Assembly (NCBI RefSeq): GCF_000306965.1
Contig: NZ_JH976435.1
Location: forward strand, 121,670-162,947
DNA length: 41,278 nt
DNA from: Amphibacillus jilinensis Y1
GTDB lineage: Bacteria; Bacillota; Bacilli; Bacillales; Amphibacillaceae
Direction: 5' to 3'
In this document: positions 35,219-41,278 of the stretch, in pieces
Layout of the letters: every line of letters starts with the position of its first letter
How positions within the stretch are numbered: position 1 is the stretch's first letter
Made by a program: the position numbers and the translations under genes
Notes under the pieces: generated by a model
What the model was told of the DNA's origin: nothing
Database searches by the model: none
What the model saw: the letters and a program-made list of their open reading frames with translations, nothing else

Positions 35219-36514
35219 TTGAACAACAATGAAATTTTAGTCAGCCTAGATATAGGTACATCAAAAATTAAAGTAATAATTGGCGAAGTGTTAAGTGATT
35301 CATTAAACATTATTGGTGTAGGGACTGCAAAATCAAACGGAATGAAAAAGGGTGCTATTGTTGATATTGACCAGACTGTGCAATCTATTCGTGCTGCTAT
35401 AGAACAAGCAGAACGTATGGTTGATATGAAGATTGATCGTGTTATTGTTGGTATTAATGGTAATCACATTCAGCTTCAATCTTGCCAAGGTATAGTTGCT
35501 GTCGCGAGTGAGGATCGGGAAATTGGTGATGAAGATGTCAAGCGTGTCATTGACGCCGCTCAAGTCATTTCTATTCCGCCTGAACGTGAGATTATTGATG
35601 TTATTCCTAAGCAATTTATTGTCGATGGTCTAGATGAAATTACTGATCCTAGAGGAATGATTGGTGTTCGCCTTGAGATGGAAGGAACAATTATTACATG
35701 TTCTCGAACCATGTTACATAACATTCTGAAATGTGTTGAAAGAGCCAACTTAGAAGTCATTGATATTTGCCTACAGCCATTGGCAACAGGTGCCATTGCT
35801 TTATCAAGTGACGAAAAAGATTTAGGTGTAGCATTGATAGATGTCGGTGGTGGTTGTACCACTGTATCTGTGTTTGAAAACGATCATCTTGTTGCTACAC
35901 ATGTTATCCCACTTGGTGGTGATAATATAACAAAAGATATTTCAATAGGTTTAAAGATTAGTTCAGAGGATGCAGAGGCGATCAAGCTTAAACATGGTCA
36001 TGCCTTTTTTCCCGATGCGAGAGAAGAGGAAACTTTTGATGTGACTGCGATTGGTAGTGATCAACATTATACTTTCAATCAGCTTGATCTTGCAGATATT
36101 ATTGAGGCAAGACTTGAAGAAATCTACACTTATGCTGCCCGAGAAATTAAAAAAATCGGCTATTCTGAGTTGCCAGGTGGATTTGTCTTAACTGGTGGTT
36201 GCATGAAAATGCCCGGTTCGTTAGAATTAGCACAAGATCTTTATCATGCTAATGTAAGGGTAGCAATTCCAGATTATATTGGAGTTAGAGAGCCACAATA
36301 CACATCAGGTGTAGGAATATTAAAGTTCTCACATAAAAACGCAAAGATCCAAGGTAAACAACTAGAAGGTGCTGTCACACAGCTTGAAAGTTATCAAGAG
36401 AAACCACCTAAGAAAAAAGTTGCGAAACAAAAGATACAGCGTGAAAAAGTATCCCCTCAAAAGGAGAAAAAAGAATCTGGTGTGGCTAATCTGTTTAAGT
36501 ACTTTTTTGATTAA
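35219..36514 (+). CDS. ftsA: Cell division protein FtsA
   Basis: 431 residues from the TTG at 35219, eight bases after GGGAGGTG; family proteins start MNNNEL. Actin-like ATPase that anchors FtsZ to the membrane. Phosphate-1 loop SLDIGTSKIKVIIGE near 9-23; 1C domain about 83-165; phosphate-2 VALIDVGGGCTTVSVFEN near 206-223; adenosine motif LPGGFVLTGGCMKMPG. The linker is Lys-rich (370-415) and ends in the amphipathic membrane helix VANLFKYFF. Codons 139-148 (DEITDPRGMI) are duplicated in inverted orientation at 37974-38003. Confidence 0.95.
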   Translation: MNNNEILVSLDIGTSKIKVIIGEVLSDSLNIIGVGTAKSNGMKKGAIVDIDQTVQSIRAAIEQAERMVDMKIDRVIVGINGNHIQLQSCQGIVAVASEDREIGDEDVKRVIDAAQVISIPPEREIIDVIPKQFIVDGLDEITDPRGMIGVRLEMEGTIITCSRTMLHNILKCVERANLEVIDICLQPLATGAIALSSDEKDLGVALIDVGGGCTTVSVFENDHLVATHVIPLGGDNITKDISIGLKISSEDAEAIKLKHGHAFFPDAREEETFDVTAIGSDQHYTFNQLDLADIIEARLEEIYTYAAREIKKIGYSELPGGFVLTGGCMKMPGSLELAQDLYHANVRVAIPDYIGVREPQYTSGVGILKFSHKNAKIQGKQLEGAVTQLESYQEKPPKKKVAKQKIQREKVSPQKEKKESGVANLFKYFFD

Positions 36515-36589
36515 CCATTTAATCATAGTATTTGTCGTTTGAGAAAAAGCGTGAATCGGCAATATTGTCATTTATTAGGAGGAACTTAC

Positions 36590-37720
36590 ATGTTAGAGTT
36601 TGATACTGAATTAGATCAGTTAGCAACAATAAAAGTTATTGGTGTTGGCGGTGGTGGTAATAATGCTGTAAACCGTATGATTGAACATGGAGTTCAAGGT
36701 GTTGAATTTATAGCGGTTAATACAGATGCTCAAGCTTTGAATTTATCTAAAGCAGAAGTGAAAATTCAGCTTGGTACCAAGTTAACACGTGGTTTAGGAG
36801 CCGGTGCGAATCCGGAAGTAGGTCGCAAAGCGGCTGAAGAGAGTAAAGAACAATTAGAAGAGGCGCTCCAGGGTGCGGATATGATTTTCGTCACAGCTGG
36901 TATGGGTGGCGGTACAGGAACAGGTGCGGCGCCAGTAATCGCCCAAGTAGCTAAAGAAATAGGTGCTTTAACCGTTGGTGTGGTGACGCGTCCATTCATG
37001 TTTGAAGGTCGTAAACGATCAACACAAGCAGTCACGGGTATTGATGGATTAAAAGAAAATGTCGATACATTAATTGTTATTCCTAATGATCGATTACTTG
37101 AAATAATTGATAAAAACACCCCAATGTTAGAAGCGTTTAGAGAAGCAGATAATGTGTTAAGACAAGGTGTTCAAGGAATATCAGATCTTATTGCAACCCC
37201 TGGTCTCATTAATGTTGACTTTGCCGATGTGAAAACGATTATGTCAGATAAAGGCTCAGCATTAATGGGGATTGGCATAGCCACAGGTGAAAATCGTGCG
37301 ACAGAAGCTGCTAAAAAAGCGATTTCTTCTCCATTACTTGAAACGTCAATTGATGGAGCGAGAGGTGTATTAATGAATATAACAGGTGGAGGTAACTTAA
37401 GTTTGTATGAGGTTCAAGAAGCTGCTGATATAGTGACTTCTGCTGCCGATCAAGAAGTCAATGTTATTTTTGGCTCTGTTATAAATGAAGACTTAAAAGA
37501 AGAAATTGTTGTTACTGTTATTGCAACAGGATTTGATGATAATAAAGAAGGCGCAGGGCAACAGCGAAAGCGTCCTGCTAACCATAAGCAAAATGCATCC
37601 GCACAAGATAGTGGTAGAAGAGAACAAGTGCAAGAACCTATTGAACAGTCAACATTTCGTCAGGAAGAAGATACATTAGATATTCCAACATTTTTACGTA
37701 ACCGAAATAAAAGACGATAA
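36590..37720 (+). CDS. ftsZ: Cell division protein FtsZ
   Basis: 376 residues from ATG 36590 behind AGGAGGA; an in-frame ATG at 36539 lacks a binding site. Tubulin-like GTPase that forms the Z ring. Nucleotide loop [13 protein letters not shown] near 18-30, tubulin signature GGGTGTG at 106-112, T7 catalytic loop NVDFADVKT near 208-216. Variable linker about 317-360, then the conserved C-terminal peptide [12 protein letters not shown] for binding FtsA and SepF, and basic end NKRR. 75 bases after ftsA, one transcript likely. Confidence 0.97.
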   Translation: MLEFDTELDQLATIKVIGVGGGGNNAVNRMIEHGVQGVEFIAVNTDAQALNLSKAEVKIQLGTKLTRGLGAGANPEVGRKAAEESKEQLEEALQGADMIFVTAGMGGGTGTGAAPVIAQVAKEIGALTVGVVTRPFMFEGRKRSTQAVTGIDGLKENVDTLIVIPNDRLLEIIDKNTPMLEAFREADNVLRQGVQGISDLIATPGLINVDFADVKTIMSDKGSALMGIGIATGENRATEAAKKAISSPLLETSIDGARGVLMNITGGGNLSLYEVQEAADIVTSAADQEVNVIFGSVINEDLKEEIVVTVIATGFDDNKEGAGQQRKRPANHKQNASAQDSGRREQVQEPIEQSTFRQEEDTLDIPTFLRNRNKRR

Positions 37721-37758
37721 AGAAAAGCGTCTGAGACAAAAATAAATGAAGTAAGATC

Positions 37759-37808
37759 AAAAGCGAATGCCCCATTTACAAAACAAATGGATCATTCGCT
37801 TTTATTTT
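37759..37808 (+). terminator. Terminator after ftsZ
   Basis: AAAAGCGAATG (37759-37769) / CATTCGCTTTT (37793-37803) with inner CCATTT/AAATGG, then TTTATTTT. Strong two-part stem. Confidence 0.85.
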
Positions 37809-37918
37809 GCCAACCGTAACTATGCTTATGGTTTGGGTAATTAGTAAAAATTGATGTGCATGAAGTGATGAAGAGTATAACGTTTCTCAATTATTTGATT
37901 TTCAAATGGGAGGTTAGT

Positions 37919-37969
37919 ATGAACCAACTCACTTATAATACAGAGATGATCGCAGCTAAGTATCGTTAA
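37919..37969 (+). CDS. Possible 16-residue small peptide
   Basis: MNQLTYNTEMIAAKYR, preceded by GGGAGG (37908-37913) at five bases from ATG, better than many real genes in this window. No family is recognised. It could be the surviving 5' end of a lost gene, a leader peptide, or chance. The stop lies four bases before the ftsA-like inverted segment. Confidence 0.3.
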   Translation: MNQLTYNTEMIAAKYR

Positions 37970-37973
37970 TCCG

Positions 37974-38003
37974 ATCATTCCTCTAGGATCAGTAATTTCA
38001 TCT
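37974..38003 (-). repeat. Inverted 30-bp copy of an ftsA segment
   Basis: The minus strand is identical over 30 bases to ftsA 35632-35661 and matches two of the next three. The reading frame is also kept (DEITDPRGMIG). Beyond this island the flanks do not align. Chance identity of this length is negligible in 41 kb. Confidence 0.95.
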
Positions 38004-38071
38004 CCTTGGACCAGAGAACCACTTAGACTATTCACTGGGCTATAATCAAATTAAAACGATTCACTTATATG

Positions 38072-38112
38072 ACGTTCCACAGCACTCAAGTTGCTGTGGA
38101 ACGTGTTTTTTT
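38072..38112 (+). terminator. Strong terminator in the ftsZ-spoIIGA gap
   Basis: Perfect 13-bp stem ACGTTCCACAGCA (38072-38084) / TGCTGTGGAACGT (38092-38104), 7-base loop, then seven T after one G. It is 350 bases after ftsZ and follows another terminator, so it probably serves a separate transcript. Confidence 0.9.
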
Positions 38113-38152
38113 GTCGTAGTAAATTATAAAATGAATCTTAAATCAATGGATG

Positions 38153-38192
38153 CTGAGGAAAACCTCAGTTAATTTTCAAAAGAAAATTAACT
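38153..38192 (+). other. Two overlapping AAAA-loop hairpins
   Basis: CTGAGG-AAAA-CCTCAG (38153-38168) and AGTTAATTTTC-AAAA-GAAAATTAACT (38167-38192) share two bases, so both cannot be complete at once. The rest of 38193-38370 shows no gene. Confidence 0.5.
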
Positions 38193-38371
38193 TTAAATTC
38201 ACTCAAAAGCGTCATTTGCTTTACTTAGTGGAAGGTTAGACTAAACCTGTCACGTCGTGCGACAACTCTAACTGATCTAAATTCTGTAAGCGCGAAGCCT
38301 GAAGTTCACAATTTAATTAAGACAATATTTGTTAATAAACGTGAAAAAGATATAAAATTCACAGCCATACT

Positions 38372-38404
38372 GTGACAGACTTTGCTTCATCAACTTTATA
38401 TAAT
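38372..38404 (+). promoter_or_regulatory. Candidate Spo0A-type promoter of spoIIGA-sigE
   Basis: GTGACA (38372-38377) and perfect TATAAT (38399-38404) with a 21-base spacer. The B. subtilis spoIIG promoter is known for a similar over-long (22-base) spacer and activation by Spo0A. A weak 0A-box-like TGTGACA overlaps the -35. TGCGACA near 38251 is another 6/7 match in inverse orientation. Confidence 0.55.
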
Positions 38405-38437
38405 GATGTTAATCCGTTTAAGGAAAGGGAATAACTG

Positions 38438-39352
38438 GTGACTATATATTTAGACGCAATATGGGTACTTAATCTATTGATTGACTTTATGATTTTACAG
38501 TTAACAGGCTACTTAGTAAAGAAGAAAAATCGAGGTTGGTCCGTTTGGTTAGCTTCACTTTTTGCTTCATCAATGGTTTTCATTGCAGTACTATATCCGA
38601 GTAGTATTGTTCTTCATCCATTGGGCAAAATTTTATTCTCTTGTGTGATCTTGTTTATTGGATTTAAATACGTCTCTTTCATCGATTATGTCAAAACATT
38701 GATGATTTTTTATTTTGCCTCTTTTACCTTAGGAGGTGCTTTAATGGGCGTCCACTTTCTATTTCAACAATCTTTCGAATTAAATGATTTCGGTTTTTTG
38801 ACCGTTTCAACAGGATTTGGCACACCGATAAGTTGGGGGTTCGTTGTAATTGGTTTTCCGCTTTGTTGGTGGTTTACCCGTCAAACAATGGACAAGCAAA
38901 CGTTAATCAATTATCAAGCTGAACAAATCTATTCATGTCAGATAAAAGTGCTAAATCGAGTGGTAAATAGCACCGCTTATTTGGACAGTGCCAATCACTT
39001 AATTGATCCCATTAGTCAAAAACCCGTTGTCATTATTGATAATGTTATTATCAAGCAACTATTTAGTGAGGATATGGTCTTACGTTTAAAACAAATGAAT
39101 CAAACACTTGATTTAAGTAAACAAGATAATCAAATCACAAATATGATTCACTTTATCCCTTATCAAGACGTATCAAATGAGAATGGCATATTATTAGCTT
39201 TAAAGCCAGACTTATTTGCATTTTCAAACCAAACCCAAGCTTACCGAACAAAAAATGTTTTACTTGGCCTACGCTTTGGCCCCTTGTCATCAGGCCAGCA
39301 TTATCACTGTTTACTGAATCCTAAAGTCTTTAATCGATCTGAAACTGCCTGA
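38438..39352 (+). CDS. spoIIGA: SpoIIGA, pro-sigma-E processing protease
   Basis: 304 residues from GTG, RBS AAGGAAAGGG. Five N-terminal membrane segments (about 5-148) and a C-terminal aspartic protease domain facing the mother cell. It cleaves pro-sigma-E after a SpoIIR signal. The catalytic Asp is Asp183. The motif reads DSAN (183-186), whereas B. subtilis and the pepsin/retropepsin type have D(S/T)GN, so the usual Gly is Ala here. Other conserved parts ([26 protein letters not shown]) are intact. Followed by sigE after about 100 bases. Confidence 0.93.
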   Translation: MTIYLDAIWVLNLLIDFMILQLTGYLVKKKNRGWSVWLASLFASSMVFIAVLYPSSIVLHPLGKILFSCVILFIGFKYVSFIDYVKTLMIFYFASFTLGGALMGVHFLFQQSFELNDFGFLTVSTGFGTPISWGFVVIGFPLCWWFTRQTMDKQTLINYQAEQIYSCQIKVLNRVVNSTAYLDSANHLIDPISQKPVVIIDNVIIKQLFSEDMVLRLKQMNQTLDLSKQDNQITNMIHFIPYQDVSNENGILLALKPDLFAFSNQTQAYRTKNVLLGLRFGPLSSGQHYHCLLNPKVFNRSETA

Positions 39353-39455
39353 TTTTAAGAAAAGCTCATATTTCTTTGACTTATCACAGTTAACCGTCTT
39401 ACGGGCAGTAATCCTTTACTTCCTAAGGCATAATAATGAAAAGGAGTTGGTTGTT

Positions 39456-40175
39456 TTGAGAAAACAGTGGATAAAGATAAAACTATTCTTTTATCGAATA
39501 CGATTAAAGCTTGGGATCAGACCGAAAGAGGTTTATTACATAGGAGGCAGTGAAGCTTTACCACCTCCCCTATCAAAGGAAGAAGAATACCAGTTGCTTC
39601 TTAAGTTGCCTAAAGGTGATAAAGCAGCAAAAGCCATGTTGATTGAAAGAAACTTAAGGCTAGTGGTTTATATCGCTCGTAAATTCGAGAATACTGGAAT
39701 AAATATTGAAGATTTAATTAGTATAGGAACGATTGGTTTAATTAAGGCTATTAATACCTTTAACTTAGAAAAGAAAATTAAATTAGCAACCTATGCATCT
39801 AGGTGTATTGAAAACGAAATTCTTATGTATTTGAGAAAAACAAACAAACTAAAATCAGAAGTGTCCTTTGATGAACCATTGAACATTGATTGGGACGGTA
39901 ACGAATTATTGTTATCAGATATTTTAGGCACTGATGATGACATTATTGAAAAAAATTTAGAAGCATCAGTTGATAAAAAATTACTGGAGAAAGCACTTGA
40001 GCAATTAACAGGGCGGGAAAAACAAATTATGGAATTAAGATTTGGACTTGTTGGCGAAGCAGAAATGACGCAAAAAGATGTGGCTGATTTATTGGGTATT
40101 TCACAATCTTATATTTCTCGACTTGAAAAAAAGATTATACGTAGGCTTCAAAAAGAATTTGAAAAGATGATGTAA
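39456..40175 (+). CDS. sigE: RNA polymerase sigma-E factor precursor (mother cell)
   Basis: 239 residues from TTG 39456, nine bases after AAGGAG. A TTG at 39447 abuts the binding site and is rejected. The pro-sequence is amphipathic and basic ([15 protein letters not shown]); aligning with B. subtilis places the SpoIIGA cut between Tyr27 and Tyr28 in [15 protein letters not shown]. Region 2 [20 protein letters not shown] and [18 protein letters not shown]; region 4 helix-turn-helix [20 protein letters not shown]. Length is identical to B. subtilis sigma-E. Confidence 0.97.
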   Translation: MRKQWIKIKLFFYRIRLKLGIRPKEVYYIGGSEALPPPLSKEEEYQLLLKLPKGDKAAKAMLIERNLRLVVYIARKFENTGINIEDLISIGTIGLIKAINTFNLEKKIKLATYASRCIENEILMYLRKTNKLKSEVSFDEPLNIDWDGNELLLSDILGTDDDIIEKNLEASVDKKLLEKALEQLTGREKQIMELRFGLVGEAEMTQKDVADLLGISQSYISRLEKKIIRRLQKEFEKMM

Positions 40176-40214
40176 GTCAGATAAAGGCCGGGGTAACTTC
40201 GGAAATTTTTACCT

Positions 40215-40243
40215 GCATAAAAGCGATAACCAATGGTGATACT
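40215..40243 (+). promoter_or_regulatory. Sigma-F promoter of sigG
   Basis: GCATA (40215-40219), 15-base spacer, GGTGATACT (40235-40243): exact match to the sigma-F pattern GYATA-N15/16-GGNNANANT. 37 bases before the ATG. Agrees with forespore control of sigG by sigma-F. Confidence 0.9.
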
Positions 40244-40280
40244 GTTCCATGTAGAAACGGACAACATGGGAGGGTCACAA

Positions 40281-41060
40281 ATGGTTAGACATAAAGTAGA
40301 AATTTGCGGTGTTGATACATCAAAGCTACCGGTCCTCAAGAATGAAGAAATGCGTGAATTGTTTAGAAAAATGCAAGCTGGAGATCAATTTGCAAGAGAG
40401 ACGCTCGTTAATGGCAATTTAAGATTAGTTCTGAGCATTATTCAAAGGTTTCAGAATCGGGGCGAATATGGAGATGATCTATTTCAAGTTGGTTGTATCG
40501 GCCTGATTAAATCAATTGATAATTTTGACCTTAGCCAAAATGTCAGATTTTCAACCTATGCTGTTCCGATGATTATTGGAGAAATTAGGCGTTACTTGAG
40601 AGATAACAATCCCATTCGTGTGTCGCGCTCATTACGAGACACTGCATACAAGGCTTTGCAGGCTAGAGAGCGAATAATGAGTCAAACGTTAAAAGAACCT
40701 ACAGCTGAAGAAATAGCAAAGGAATTAGGCGTAGAACAAAGTGATATCGTGTTTGCCATGGATGCTATCCAAGATCCGGTGTCGTTATTTGAACCGATAT
40801 ATAATGACGGGGGTGACCCTATCTTCGTTATGGATCAAATAAGCGACGATGGAGATAAGGAAGAGAATTGGCTGGATCAATTATCTTTAAGGGAAGGTAT
40901 GAAAAGGTTGAATGCAAGAGAGAAATTAATTTTATCAAAGCGATTTTTCCAAGGTTTGACTCAAATGGAGGTAGCTAATGAAATAGGTATCTCTCAAGCT
41001 CAAGTTTCTCGACTTGAAAAGGCGGCTATTAAAGAAATGAATAATGAAATGTTTGAATAA
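40281..41060 (+). CDS. sigG: RNA polymerase sigma-G factor (forespore)
   Basis: 259 residues from ATG 40281, eight bases after GGGAGG; an upstream in-frame ATG at 40233 lies inside the promoter -10 and cannot be used from it. The N-terminus HKVEICGVDTSKLPVLKNEEM is diagnostic of sigma-G. Region 2 FSTYAVPMIIGEIRRYLRDN; region 3 PTAEEIAKELGVEQSDIVFAM; region 4 TQMEVANEIGISQAQVSRLE. It drives late forespore genes after engulfment. Its gene follows sigE as in B. subtilis. Confidence 0.97.
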   Translation: MVRHKVEICGVDTSKLPVLKNEEMRELFRKMQAGDQFARETLVNGNLRLVLSIIQRFQNRGEYGDDLFQVGCIGLIKSIDNFDLSQNVRFSTYAVPMIIGEIRRYLRDNNPIRVSRSLRDTAYKALQARERIMSQTLKEPTAEEIAKELGVEQSDIVFAMDAIQDPVSLFEPIYNDGGDPIFVMDQISDDGDKEENWLDQLSLREGMKRLNAREKLILSKRFFQGLTQMEVANEIGISQAQVSRLEKAAIKEMNNEMFE

Positions 41061-41086
41061 TAAAAGTTATTAATAAAACACATCTT

Positions 41087-41112
41087 CCAATCAGTGGGCG
41101 TTTTGCGAACGC
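41087..41112 (+). other. Hairpin after sigG with family A-like bases
   Basis: GCGTT (41098-41102) / AACGC (41108-41112) is a small stem. The bases CCAATCAGTGGG just before it equal the left arm of the family A distal hairpin. Possibly a relic copy; no T tract, so a weak terminator at most. Confidence 0.35.
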
Positions 41113-41130
41113 TTATCTGTGATAAAGAGA

Positions 41131-41278
41131 CTGAGACATAACTAAATAATGAAAAGGCGTATCCGAACATTCTGAACAAAGCGTAGGAAAAACATGTAGA
41201 CTCCTCGAAAATATCGAACGATTTTCTTCGTGCGATGTATGATCGAGGACGCTTTCCTTATCCTGTGGGAATAGCACG
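41131..41278 (+). repeat. Family B repeat (copy B2), cut by window end
   Basis: It begins near CTGAGACATAACTAAATAATG and matches 19454-19594 at 133 of 141 positions without gaps. It stops at the window edge just inside the module shared with element C, so its right end is unseen. Confidence 0.85.

Larger units (their letters stand above)
37851..38112 (+). ncRNA. Candidate small transcript with a segment antisense to ftsA
   Basis: TTGATG (37851) and TATAAC (37876-37881) form a weak promoter with a 19-base spacer. A perfect terminator closes the unit at 38072-38112. In between lie a small hairpin, a 16-codon ORF with strong RBS, and 30 bases (37974-38003) exactly complementary to ftsA mRNA 35632-35661. 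Transcript of about 225 nt inferred, not shown. A decayed, non-functional duplication is the main alternative. Confidence 0.4.

Noticed and set aside
35333-35862. Antisense frames opposite ftsA
   Set aside because: Shadow frames of a conserved gene with no independent signals.
37841-38035. 64-codon minus-strand frame containing the FtsA-like peptide DEITDPRGMIG
   Set aside because: Only that short part resembles FtsA; no start signal; best explained by the inverted 30-bp copy.

Overview
The window is a low-G+C chromosomal segment of an endospore-forming member of the Bacillaceae. The order of genes, the protein matches to Bacillus subtilis families, and the spoVD, spoVE, spoIIGA, sigE and sigG genes all point that way. 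MurE carries the DNPR motif of meso-diaminopimelate-adding enzymes. The cytochrome-oxidase (cta) genes that separate ylaN from the ylb cluster in B. subtilis are absent. This fits a fermentative, cytochrome-poor lineage such as Amphibacillus, but the genus is a guess. No tRNA, rRNA, CRISPR array, transposase, prophage or clear horizontally acquired island is visible.

Layout. (1) 87-3516, minus strand: mntABCD manganese uptake operon with a candidate MntR box. (2) 3727-8580: ylaN, an AI-2E-type membrane protein, then ylbB-ylbC-ylbD-ylbF-ylbG. (3) 8581-9231: a gap holding a very probable CsfG sporulation sRNA on the minus strand, with its own sigma-F-type promoter and terminator. (4) 9232-15776: rsmD-coaD, ylbJ, ylbL, tmcAL (ylbM), yceD-rpmF, ylbO. 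(5) 16326-19264: panE-like (ylbQ), a DUF3397 gene, bshC. (6) 19265-20257: a 1-kb gap filled with three kinds of repeat element and terminators. (7) 20258-37720: the division and cell wall (dcw) cluster mraZ-rsmH-ftsL-pbpB-spoVD-murE-murF-mraY-murD-spoVE-divIB-ftsA-ftsZ. murF is inserted, and murG, murB, ylxW, ylxX and sbp are missing from their B. subtilis positions. (8) 38438-41060: spoIIGA-sigE-sigG, the switch that activates mother-cell sigma-E and supplies forespore sigma-G.

The genes form a connected programme. The mur genes and MraY make lipid-linked peptidoglycan precursor. PBP2B, FtsL, DivIB, FtsA and FtsZ build the septum. SpoVD and SpoVE are the sporulation-specific transpeptidase and SEDS pair for cortex. 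SpoIIGA processes pro-sigma-E, and sigG has a textbook sigma-F promoter whose -10 element is identical to that of the csfG candidate. Many genes start at TTG or GTG behind strong ribosome binding sites (ylbL, tmcAL, rsmH, ftsA and sigE at TTG; panE, murF and spoIIGA at GTG), so several starts here are moved inward from the longest open frame.

Most coding content is ordinary. The unusual material is intergenic. The ftsZ-spoIIGA gap holds an inverted 30-nt perfect copy of part of ftsA inside what looks like a small transcription unit (promoter-like site, 16-codon ORF with strong RBS, strong terminator). A roughly 130-nt repeat, seen seven times on the plus strand, has a central segment that can pair with either neighbour. 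A second repeat family shares a 31-nt module with a third, highly structured element. All promoter, sRNA and repeat-function calls are inferences from sequence inspection only.
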